Assembly: GCA_000383355.1 (NCBI GenBank) | Contig: KB911103.1 | Coordinates: 1-35,363 of the forward strand | Reading direction: 5' to 3' | Source of the DNA: Flavobacterium sp. SCGC AAA160-P02 | GTDB lineage: Bacteria; Bacteroidota; Bacteroidia; Flavobacteriales; Flavobacteriaceae | DNA length: 35,363 nt | Part shown: one piece after another, positions 8,932 through 16,627 of the stretch | Layout: each line of letters begins with the position of its first letter | Numbering within the stretch: position 1 is the first letter of the stretch | Position numbers and translations under genes: made by a program | Notes under the pieces: generated by a model | Told to the model about the DNA's origin: nothing | What the model saw: the letters and a program-made list of their open reading frames with translations, nothing else | The model's database searches: none

Positions 8932-9879
8932 ATGAAATTTATATTTCTTTTACTTTTTTTATTTTTTGCTTCCATAAGTTTTTCTCAAGAAAAATTCTCG
9001 AAAGAATTTAGCTTGATAACTGACAACGATTTGTATATCTCTACCCAAAAAGATAGATACTATAGTAGTGGTCTATTTTTTAGCTACAGATATCTTGCAC
9101 CAAACTTTAAAAAAGCCAGTAAAAAAATAATTGAATTTCAATTAGGGCATCAAATATATACTCCTTTTAAATCTACCGTAATAAATAAAAAATCACATGA
9201 TAGACCCTTTGCAGGATATTTATATGGAAGCTTAGGCATTATTAGGGTTTTTAAAAATAAAACTGTTCTAAAAAACAGCTTTCAAATTGGAGTGGTTGGT
9301 AAAAGTGCTTTCGGTCAAGAGTTACAAGAAGCAGTACATGAAATCTATAATTTCAGAAACCCAGATGGTTGGAAATATCAAATCAGAAATGCAATAGCTA
9401 TTAATTTTGATACTGAATATCACAAAACTTTAGGCACAAATAAGTCAAATAATTTAGATGGTAATTTTAAGAGTAAGCTTAGGCTTGGAACTATTTTTAA
9501 TGAAGCAACCATTGGTTTTCTTGGAAGAATTGGTTTTAAAGAATTACAACCTATGCATAATTCTATTGCTTTTAATACGCATTTAAATAATGAAAGTACC
9601 TCGTTTGTAAGAGGTGTAGAATCTTTTCTTTATTACGAAACCTCTTTAACATACGTAGCTTATGACGCAACCATACAAGGAAGTTTATTTAATAATAATA
9701 GTCCTATTACTTTTAAGCCCAATACCATTCGTTTTAATGCAGAGATTGGGTATAAGTTTACAGCTAAAAAATGGGTTTTCGGATATGCATACCACTTTCA
9801 TAGCAATAAATTAAACAATCTGAGAAATAATAGAGGAAATGATTATGGACAACTTTTCTTTAGTTATTTATTTCGCTAG
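8932..9879 (+). CDS. Lipid A deacylase LpxR family outer-membrane protein (DUF2219)
   Basis: 315 aa with a signal peptide (hydrophobic MKFIFLLLFLFFASISFSQ, likely cut near residue 19). LpxR enzymes are 12-stranded outer-membrane barrels that remove the 3'-acyloxyacyl chain of lipid A. Family features visible are the early TDNDLY (N32, D33, matching the catalytic Asn-Asp), DRYYSSGLFFSY, GHQIYTP, HDRPFAGYLYG, and a GKSAFGQELQEAVHE stretch with H136 followed by GWKYQ. The final strand ends in an aromatic residue plus Arg (LFFSYLFR), as in outer-membrane barrels. Family membership is well supported; lipid A deacylation by this homolog is inferred. Its stop overlaps the convergent helicase stop in a CTAG. 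Confidence 0.85.
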   Translation: MKFIFLLLFLFFASISFSQEKFSKEFSLITDNDLYISTQKDRYYSSGLFFSYRYLAPNFKKASKKIIEFQLGHQIYTPFKSTVINKKSHDRPFAGYLYGSLGIIRVFKNKTVLKNSFQIGVVGKSAFGQELQEAVHEIYNFRNPDGWKYQIRNAIAINFDTEYHKTLGTNKSNNLDGNFKSKLRLGTIFNEATIGFLGRIGFKELQPMHNSIAFNTHLNNESTSFVRGVESFLYYETSLTYVAYDATIQGSLFNNNSPITFKPNTIRFNAEIGYKFTAKKWVFGYAYHFHSNKLNNLRNNRGNDYGQLFFSYLFR

Positions 9880-11303
9880 CTATCTTCAAAATACTCATCT
9901 TTAAAGCCAATTAAGTACAATTTTTCTTGTGCTCTGGTAACTGCTGTATATAACCATCTAAAATATTCTTTTGAAGGGCCATCAGGTAAATAAGGCTGTT
10001 CTATAAAAATAGTCTTCCACTGCCCTCCTTGAGATTTATGACAGGTAATTGCATATGAGAATTTTACTTGCAGAGCATTAAAAAACACATTTTTCTTAAC
10101 TGCAAGAAGTTGTTTGTATTTAGATTTTTCATGTGCATAATCTTCTCTAACAGCCTCATATAGTTTATTAGATTCTTCGTAGGTTAGAGAAGGTGTTTCG
10201 CTTGTAAGCGTATCTAAAATTAAGACTGTTTCAAAAGGTTGTTGATCTGGATAATCTATCATTCTAATTTCTACTTCAGCAAATCTAAAACCATATAATT
10301 CTTTAATTGCATTAATTCGCAACACTTCACAAGTGTCTCCATTGGCAATAAAACCAGCTTCTGAAGATTCTTTTAACCAATAATAATTGTTTTTTACTAC
10401 CATGATAAAATCTCCTGTAGAAATTTCGTTTTCTTGTCCACGTATTTGAGAACGAATCTGTTGGTTGTACTGATTAGCTCTTTTATTAGACCTAACAATA
10501 AATGCAGTGTCTTCTACTCCATCAGTATCATAGCACCCAGTAATAGCATCTTCAATATCATAGCCATCCACCAAACGAACGATGTCAGGAAAACCAAGAT
10601 CAAACTGAAAATTAGTTACATCATTTTCTATCAGTGTTCTTAATACAGTTGCATTTGCCAAGATTCCAGAATTTTCATGCTGTCTAGTAACTTCATTTAA
10701 TTCTATCTTTTTTACATTTTTATGATAATCAGCTTCCAACCGATTTTCCTCCAATGCCGGACTAATAGCTAATTTTACTGGTGGCAGCTGAGCAGTATCA
10801 CCAATTAAAATTAATTTACAAAGATGACCTGAATAAACATAAGAAATTAAATCATCTAATAAAGATCCTTTTTCAAAGAGTTTGCCGTTTTGTGGTCTGT
10901 CTGGTATCATTGAAGCTTCATCAACAATAAAAATAGTATTGGTGTGTTTGTTGGGTTGTAAAACAAAGTCTACAGAGCCATTTTGCTGTTTTTTGGGAAA
11001 ATATATTTTTTTGTGAATGGTAAATGCCTGTTTTTTTGAGTAAACTGAAATTACTTTTGCAGCTCTTCCTGTTGGTGCTAATAAAACTGCTTTTTTTTCA
11101 GTTTTCCATAAATTAGTAACCAAAGTACTTATAGTAGTTGTTTTTCCTGTTCCTGCATATCCTTTCAATAAAAATAATGATTGATTATCTTTAGAAAAAA
11201 CAAAATCTACTAACATCAGAAATAATTCTGATTGCTTGGATGTAGGATGATATGGGAACTTTTTTAAAAGTTCTTTATGAAAATCTGAGGCATTTTTTAA
11301 CAT
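9876..11303 (-). CDS. SF1B DNA helicase, Dda/RecD-like
   Basis: 475 aa, cytoplasmic ATP-dependent 5'-3' DNA helicase by family. Motifs in order: Walker A KGYAGTGKTTT (47-57), LLAPTGRAAK (74-83), DEAS Walker B (128-131), LIGDTAQLPPV motif III (166-176), an R-rich VTRQHENSG segment, and near the C-terminus ITCHKSQGGQW and YTAVTRAQEKLYLIG. It lacks RecD's N-terminal domain, so it is a stand-alone Dda/PIF1-like enzyme rather than a RecBCD subunit. It is monocistronic, convergent with the LpxR-like gene with a 4-nt overlap. The role in repair or replication is inferred from the family. Confidence 0.9.
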   Translation of the reverse strand: MLKNASDFHKELLKKFPYHPTSKQSELFLMLVDFVFSKDNQSLFLLKGYAGTGKTTTISTLVTNLWKTEKKAVLLAPTGRAAKVISVYSKKQAFTIHKKIYFPKKQQNGSVDFVLQPNKHTNTIFIVDEASMIPDRPQNGKLFEKGSLLDDLISYVYSGHLCKLILIGDTAQLPPVKLAISPALEENRLEADYHKNVKKIELNEVTRQHENSGILANATVLRTLIENDVTNFQFDLGFPDIVRLVDGYDIEDAITGCYDTDGVEDTAFIVRSNKRANQYNQQIRSQIRGQENEISTGDFIMVVKNNYYWLKESSEAGFIANGDTCEVLRINAIKELYGFRFAEVEIRMIDYPDQQPFETVLILDTLTSETPSLTYEESNKLYEAVREDYAHEKSKYKQLLAVKKNVFFNALQVKFSYAITCHKSQGGQWKTIFIEQPYLPDGPSKEYFRWLYTAVTRAQEKLYLIGFKDEYFEDS

Positions 11304-11370
11304 GAAAGCTATAAAACGTTAAAGATACATTGATTTGTCTTTAAAAGTTTTTATCATTAAAAAAAAATTG

Positions 11371-11378
11371 TAGATTTG
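11371..11378 (+). promoter_or_regulatory. -7 box within a short palindrome
   Basis: TAGATTTG fits TAnnTTTG and lies 29 nt before the ATG at 11408. It is embedded in TTGTAG-ATTTG-CTACAA (11368-11384), a 6-bp inverted repeat that could be an operator or chance. Confidence 0.5.
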
Positions 11379-11407
11379 CTACAAGCGTTAAAAAATAAAT
11401 ATAAAAA

Positions 11408-12154
11408 ATGATTATACTGATTATTCTAGCTGTTGTAGCTACATTCGGATTGGCTTATTTAATAGTAAAATACTTACCCTTAAAATATAAATGGATGGTA
11501 TCTATTGTTCTAGTTGTTTTAGGAACTTTTTTAGTTTTTAAAATTTATGACGGAATAATGAAACCTATTAACTTTAACAAAGACAAACGTGTTAAATACG
11601 TTAAAGTAATTCAGCATCTAAAAATTATTAGAGATGCAGAATTAGCATTCTATAAGGTGAATGGAAACTACACTGCTAATAAAGAAGGCTTAATACAATT
11701 TATAGACAGTGCTAAATTTGCTATTACTGAAGTTAGAGATACAGTAATACAAGTAAACAAAGGAAGCAAATGGCAACCTTTAATGGTAGACGTAGAAAAA
11801 AGGATTGTAGACACAATTGGATACGAGCCTATCTTAAAAAGTTTTGAAGATAAAGATTATAAAAACATGTTTAATGTACCCGGAGTAGAAGGGAAAAAAT
11901 TTGAACTTGTAATTGGTTTAGTAGAAAAAATAGCCGGTTTAGAAGTACCTGTTTTTGAAGCAAGAACAGAAAAGAAAGATCTTTTAGTAGGAATGGATAT
12001 TTCTCTGGTAAAACAAGAAATGGAAGCCATAGAAAGCGACCAAATTAAAGGAGAGTATGTATCTGTAGGTTCTTTAAACGAAGTAACTACAGGTGGTAAT
12101 TGGCCTCCGTCATATGATAAAGCAAATCGTGAAGAAGAAGAGAACGATCAATAA
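11408..12154 (+). CDS. Conserved membrane-anchored protein of unknown function
   Basis: 248 aa. Two hydrophobic segments at the N-terminus (about 1-20 and 29-46) are followed by a soluble domain of about 200 residues. The stretch IQHLKIIRDAELAFYKVNGN (about 68-87), followed by YTAN, resembles the post-helix part of pilin-like proteins, where a residue run of this kind precedes a small folded domain, but there is no prepilin cleavage site. The C-terminus is acidic (NREEEENDQ). I do not recognise a named family. It is the first gene of a run with the DUF3822 gene and rsmD, and its 3' end overlaps the DUF3822 start. Confidence 0.75.
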   Translation: MIILIILAVVATFGLAYLIVKYLPLKYKWMVSIVLVVLGTFLVFKIYDGIMKPINFNKDKRVKYVKVIQHLKIIRDAELAFYKVNGNYTANKEGLIQFIDSAKFAITEVRDTVIQVNKGSKWQPLMVDVEKRIVDTIGYEPILKSFEDKDYKNMFNVPGVEGKKFELVIGLVEKIAGLEVPVFEARTEKKDLLVGMDISLVKQEMEAIESDQIKGEYVSVGSLNEVTTGGNWPPSYDKANREEEENDQ

Positions 12155-12947
12155 AAATATAGAAGCTACTTCTAACAGGAAATTATCCATCCAATTCAGT
12201 TTGGATGGATTTTCTTTTTGTATCTCTAATACTCAGAATGAAGTGTTTGAGTTTTCTTCTTTTAATTTTTCAAAAACAGTAAATTCACCAGAATTAGTTT
12301 TAGATAAACTTCAAGAAATTTTTAAAACCGAAAAGTCATTACAAGAAGATTTTGAATCTGTTACAGTTATTCATCAAAACAATTTAAGTACACTGGTTCC
12401 CAACAAATATTTTAAAGAAGATGCTTTAAAAAATTATTTGAAATATTCTGTAAAAACAATTGCTACAGATCTAATTGTATATGATGAATTAGAATGTATA
12501 GATACTAAAAATGTCTATATACCTTTCGTAAATATTAATAATTTTCTTTTTCAAAACTTTGGAGAGTTTGAATATAAACATCATTCAAGTATTTTACTCG
12601 AAAAATTATTTTTACAATCTAACGCTTCTTTGCATTTCTATGTAAATATTTCTCATAGTATATTTGATATTGTAGTCATAGAAGATGCTAAGCTTTTATT
12701 TTACAATATTTTTGAATATCAAACAAAAGAAGATTTCATCTATTATGTTTTATTTACTCTAGAGCAACTTGAATTAAACCCAGAAGAAACTATCATATCG
12801 CTTCTAGGAGACATTGATAAAGAATCTAGCCTCTTTAAAGTTTTGTACACCTATGTTAGAAATATTTGTTTTTTAAACTCTAAAAACACCATTTTTAACG
12901 ATCAAACAGAAATAGCTAAACACTCAAATTTTATTTTATTAGGATGA
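12114..12947 (+). CDS. DUF3822 family protein
   Basis: 277 aa from the ATG at 12114. The KLSIQFSLDGFSFCI segment is the typical opening of this Bacteroidota-specific family, and the rest (LVLDKLQEIF, VTVIHQNNLSTLVPNKYF, LFTLEQL) is consistent. The fold is thought to be related to actin/ASKHA-like ATPases, but no function is established. A GTG at 12093 extends the frame and a GTG at 12129 shortens it; I chose the ATG because the conserved block begins about 16 residues later in either case. It overlaps the upstream gene by 41 nt and rsmD by 4 nt, so translation is probably coupled. DUF3822-rsmD is a recurrent pair in flavobacteria. Confidence 0.8.
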   Translation: MIKQIVKKKRTINKNIEATSNRKLSIQFSLDGFSFCISNTQNEVFEFSSFNFSKTVNSPELVLDKLQEIFKTEKSLQEDFESVTVIHQNNLSTLVPNKYFKEDALKNYLKYSVKTIATDLIVYDELECIDTKNVYIPFVNINNFLFQNFGEFEYKHHSSILLEKLFLQSNASLHFYVNISHSIFDIVVIEDAKLLFYNIFEYQTKEDFIYYVLFTLEQLELNPEETIISLLGDIDKESSLFKVLYTYVRNICFLNSKNTIFNDQTEIAKHSNFILLG

Positions 12948-13495
12948 GAATAATCTCCGGAAAACACAAAGGAAGAAGAATTACTGCTCCTAAAAATTTA
13001 CCCGTAAGACCTACTACAGATCTTGCCAAAGAATCATTATTTAATATCTTAAACAATCATTATTACTTTGATACTATATCTGTAATTGATTTATTTTCTG
13101 GTACTGGTAATATTGCTTTTGAATTTGCTTCAAGAGGAGCAAAAAACATTCATGCAGTAGATGGTAACTTTAACTGTGTGAAATTTATTAATAAGACCTC
13201 AACCGAATTTGATTTCTCTATTAATGCTTACAGGAGTGATGTTTTTAAATTTTTAGAAAAAACAGCCTTAAATGCTGATATTATTTTTGCAGATCCTCCA
13301 TATGATATGGAACAAGAAAAGTTTTTGAAAATAATTGAGCTTGTTTTTGAAAGAAACCTACTAACCGAAAACGGACTCTTAATTGTAGAACATTCTAAAC
13401 ACATGGATTTGTCTGAAAATAAACTACTGAGCTATTCAAAAAAATATGGCGGTAGTGTATTTAGTTTTTATGAGGCAAATCAAGAAGAATTATAG
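12944..13495 (+). CDS. rsmD: 16S rRNA (guanine(966)-N(2))-methyltransferase RsmD
   Basis: 183 aa. It methylates N2 of G966 in 16S rRNA on the assembled small subunit. Visible are the N-terminal MRIISGKHKGRRI and PVRPTTDLAKESLFNIL, which are RsmD signatures, the SAM-binding DLFSGTGNIAFEFASRGA loop (about 48-65) and the catalytic DPPY motif (IFADPPYD, about 114-121). The start ATG overlaps the DUF3822 stop (ATGA). Its last 6 nt overlap the convergent MoxR gene. Confidence 0.95.
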   Translation: MRIISGKHKGRRITAPKNLPVRPTTDLAKESLFNILNNHYYFDTISVIDLFSGTGNIAFEFASRGAKNIHAVDGNFNCVKFINKTSTEFDFSINAYRSDVFKFLEKTALNADIIFADPPYDMEQEKFLKIIELVFERNLLTENGLLIVEHSKHMDLSENKLLSYSKKYGGSVFSFYEANQEEL

Positions 13496-14443
13496 CAACG
13501 AATTAATAATATCAGTAACAGAAATATTCTCAGCTTCAGCCTTGTAGTTTTTTACAATTCTGTGAGACAAAATTGGAATAGCTATAGCCTTCACATCTTC
13601 AATATCTGGAGAATACTTTCCTTTTACAGCTGCAATTGCTTTGGCACCTAAAATTAAGTGCTGGGACGCTCTTGGTCCAGCACCCCAATCTACATATTTC
13701 TTAACTAAATCTGTTGCTTCAAGACTGTTAGGTCTTGTTTTACCAACTAAAGAAACAGCATATTCTATCACATTATCTGTAACAGGAACCTTTCTAATTA
13801 GTTGTTGAATGTCTAGGATTTCTTTTAGTGATAGTACTGCGTTTGCCTTAGAAATAACAGCTGTTGTTGTACTCTTAACAACCTCAACCTCTTCTTGAAA
13901 GCTTGGGTACTCTAAATTAATAGAGAACATAAAACGGTCTAATTGAGCTTCTGGAAGCGGGTAGGTTCCTTCTTGTTCTATTGGGTTTTGAGTAGCTAAA
14001 ACTAAGAATGGTAATTCTAATTGATAGTGATGTCCGGAAATAGTAACAGACTTTTCCTGCATTGCTTCTAACAAAGCCGCTTGGGTTTTAGGTGGTGTTC
14101 TATTAATCTCGTCAGCTAAAATAATATTAGAGAAAATAGGCCCTTTTAAAAAGGTAAATTCTCTGTCTTTGTTTAAAATCTCACTTCCTAAAATATCAGA
14201 AGGCATGAGATCTGGAGTAAACTGTATTCTCTTAAAATCTAAACCTAAAGCATCTGAAACGGTGTTAACTAATAATGTTTTTGCCAATCCTGGAACACCA
14301 ATTAAGAGAGAGTGACCTCCACAAATAACTGATAAAAGAACATAATTAACTGCTTGTTCTTGACCAATAATTACCTTTCCTATTTCTGTTTTTAAATCTT
14401 TGAATTTAACAACTAAGGAATCAATAGCAGCTACATCAGACAT
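13490..14443 (-). CDS. MoxR family AAA+ ATPase
   Basis: 317 aa. Walker A GVPGLAKT (49-56), Walker B ILADEINR (108-115) followed by TPPKTQAALLEAMQE, and sensor ATQNPIEQEGTYPLPEAQLDRF are typical of MoxR. These ATPases act as chaperone-like maturation factors, commonly with VWA-domain and DUF58 partners. Here no DUF58 or VWA gene follows; instead it is the last gene of a run with three SurA/parvulin-like chaperones. The start codon overlaps the stop of the preceding gene in TAATG, which implies translational coupling. An envelope quality-control role is inferred from context. Confidence 0.92.
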   Translation of the reverse strand: MSDVAAIDSLVVKFKDLKTEIGKVIIGQEQAVNYVLLSVICGGHSLLIGVPGLAKTLLVNTVSDALGLDFKRIQFTPDLMPSDILGSEILNKDREFTFLKGPIFSNIILADEINRTPPKTQAALLEAMQEKSVTISGHHYQLELPFLVLATQNPIEQEGTYPLPEAQLDRFMFSINLEYPSFQEEVEVVKSTTTAVISKANAVLSLKEILDIQQLIRKVPVTDNVIEYAVSLVGKTRPNSLEATDLVKKYVDWGAGPRASQHLILGAKAIAAVKGKYSPDIEDVKAIAIPILSHRIVKNYKAEAENISVTDIINSLL

Positions 14444-15816
14444 TAGTTAGAAATTTCTTTTGTCCAATTTTTTTCAAAAGTGCATTTTTGAAATTCGTTA
14501 CTTATTTTAATATAGGTATCTCCAATTTTTTCTCTAGACCATTTTGCAATGGTTTCTTGTTTTTTCTTTTGTAATGCCAAGCTCTGAACCTTTACATAAT
14601 CATCTACCATATCTGCAATGTGTGTATTGGTTCTGTCTTTCATAATCATTACTTTATACATCTTCTTACCCCCTCTTTCTTCATCGTAGAAAACATCAGA
14701 CATTTCACCTTTCTGCAGATTATTTACTCTTGCATACAAAGCGGGATCCATTCTTGTTAAGTCAAAAGTAGATTCTCCACTGTAAGGATTAACTATTAAG
14801 CCTCCGTTATTCTTTGTGTCTTTATCTTGAGAATATTTTTTAACCGCTTCATCAAAAGTAATAACACCACTATCAATATCGGTTTTTATCTTTTCTAGTT
14901 TTTCTTTTGTTTCATCCAGTTTTTCTTGAGGAATTTCTGGCTGAATTAGAATATGTGAAGCTATTCTGGTTTCACCTCTAATTTGGTGAAGTTGAAGTAT
15001 GTGATACCCAAACTTAGACTTGAATGGTTCAGATACTTGATTTACGTCTAAAGAAAAAGCAGTTTCTTTAAATTCTTTTATGAATTGACTGTTTTTATCA
15101 ATAGAATATCTACCTCCGTTATCTGTAACTCCTGGATCGTTTGAATTAATGATTGCTTTCATTTTAAAGCTAGAACCTGCTTCAATTTCTTTTTTTATCT
15201 TGAGAAGCTTGTTTACCACCCTATCTAATTCTTCTTGTGTTGCTTCTGCATTGAGAACTAATTGAGCTATTTGAATTTCTGCTGGAAATTCTGGAAGTTC
15301 TCCTTTGTCTTTTAAACCATTAAAATATATTCTTATCTCTTCTGGAGTTACATCTATATTTTCTGTTATCTGAAGTTGTTCTTTTTGTATGAGAGAATTC
15401 TCTTTTTCGATTCCAAAAAGTTCTGTTTTTAGATCTTCAATATCATTAAAACCATAAGCTTCTACAACTTTCTCTATGCTTCCGTATTCTTGACTAAAAA
15501 ATTGAATATTTCTTTCTACTTGGCTATCTACCTCAGCATCTGAAACTACTATACTATCTACAACAGCATGATGTGCCAGTAATTTCTGTAGCATTAATTG
15601 TTCTAACATTTCACAGTCAGAAATTTTTATTTTTCCTTCACTACTGTTTTCTAACTCTAATTTAAACTTTGCAATATCAGAATCTAACACAATATTTTTT
15701 CCTACGACAACACCAACAGCATCAATTTTAACTTTTTGAGCTATTGTGTTTTGAACAAATAACGAGATAAACAGCAGGAAACTAATGGATTTTAAAATTT
15801 TTGTTTTGAATGGCAT
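14443..15816 (-). CDS. SurA-like periplasmic peptidyl-prolyl isomerase with two parvulin domains
   Basis: 457 aa. A signal peptide covers residues 1-26 (FLLFISLFVQNTIAQ). Residues 30-160 resemble the SurA N-terminal chaperone helices, with two PpiC/parvulin repeats at about 180-277 (FGYHILQLHQI) and 285-390 (IASHILIQPEIP, then NNGGL). SurA-like proteins escort unfolded outer-membrane barrels across the periplasm. Domain order and length match SurA closely, making this the likeliest functional SurA in the cluster. Its start overlaps the previous gene by 35 nt. Confidence 0.88.
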   Translation of the reverse strand: MPFKTKILKSISFLLFISLFVQNTIAQKVKIDAVGVVVGKNIVLDSDIAKFKLELENSSEGKIKISDCEMLEQLMLQKLLAHHAVVDSIVVSDAEVDSQVERNIQFFSQEYGSIEKVVEAYGFNDIEDLKTELFGIEKENSLIQKEQLQITENIDVTPEEIRIYFNGLKDKGELPEFPAEIQIAQLVLNAEATQEELDRVVNKLLKIKKEIEAGSSFKMKAIINSNDPGVTDNGGRYSIDKNSQFIKEFKETAFSLDVNQVSEPFKSKFGYHILQLHQIRGETRIASHILIQPEIPQEKLDETKEKLEKIKTDIDSGVITFDEAVKKYSQDKDTKNNGGLIVNPYSGESTFDLTRMDPALYARVNNLQKGEMSDVFYDEERGGKKMYKVMIMKDRTNTHIADMVDDYVKVQSLALQKKKQETIAKWSREKIGDTYIKISNEFQKCTFEKNWTKEISN

Positions 15817-16627
15817 CTTTAACTATTATTTTTTCTATGTCTCTTATTAATTGTAATTTTCTTTGATGTAAAATCATTTGTTTTATTGTTGGCTCTATAT
15901 AACTCAGAGGAGCTATTTGATTCCTTAATAAAACATCATTTATAGTGACCAAATATAAACCTAATGAATCTTCTTTCTGAAATAATTTGGTTTTTTTTAA
16001 CAAATTTTTGCGGGAAAGTGGCATTTTTAACATAACATTTTCTAATGATGTCCAGACAGAGTCATTTAACATCATCATTTTAAAAGTTAATTGTCTTAAT
16101 TCTAAGGCTTCTAAATCTTCAATAGCTCCTTTTTTAAACAACTGAACTACTTCTTTTTTATCTATTAAATCTTTTGAAAAATGAAGGTATCTTGTTTTAA
16201 TTAACTCTTCATTTAATCTAAAGTTTTTACTATTTAATTTGTAGTAATCTACTATTTCTTTTTGTTCTACAAACGTATCTAATTGTTGCTTAATAAGCCT
16301 CTCTTTGTACCCATTAATTAAAAGTGCTTGTCTATATTCTCTTACTAAGTTATTTACCTCTGAATTATCGTTTTTTGTGGTATTCTCTTCTGCTTTCAAC
16401 AATAATAATTGCTGTATTGCCCAACTATTAATAATACTTCTTATGAGAACAATACTGTCTTTAGTATCTACATTTTTTGGCAATAAAGACGCTACATCTT
16501 CTTTAAATAAACTTTTATTATTAACAGTGGCAATTGGTTTATTTGTGATAATATCTTTTTTTTGGAACTCAATAGAATCACAGGATAAAAATAAAATAAA
16601 CACTAATATGAAGATTGAGTTTTTCAA
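15782..16627 (-). CDS. Lipoprotein related to SurA/PpiC, without a recognisable active parvulin domain
   Basis: 281 aa from a TTG start. No in-frame ATG precedes the lipobox (FLSC, C16), and the TTG overlaps the upstream stop as TTGA, so the TTG is well supported. Early PIATVNNKSLFKEDVASLLP resembles SurA N-terminal segments, and ELIKTRYLHFSKD sits where a parvulin would begin (ASHILIK in the neighbours). The later GGDLGYF and FGYHF motifs of active parvulins are absent. I infer a membrane-anchored, catalytically inert chaperone-like partner. It is sandwiched between two double-parvulin proteins in one operon. Confidence 0.75.
   Translation of the reverse strand: MKNSIFILVFILFLSCDSIEFQKKDIITNKPIATVNNKSLFKEDVASLLPKNVDTKDSIVLIRSIINSWAIQQLLLLKAEENTTKNDNSEVNNLVREYRQALLINGYKERLIKQQLDTFVEQKEIVDYYKLNSKNFRLNEELIKTRYLHFSKDLIDKKEVVQLFKKGAIEDLEALELRQLTFKMMMLNDSVWTSLENVMLKMPLSRKNLLKKTKLFQKEDSLGLYLVTINDVLLRNQIAPLSYIEPTIKQMILHQRKLQLIRDIEKIIVKDAIQNKNFKIH

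Noticed and set aside
12093..12113. GTG extension of the DUF3822 gene
   Set aside because: It adds residues before the conserved block; the ATG at 12114 is simpler, though not proven.
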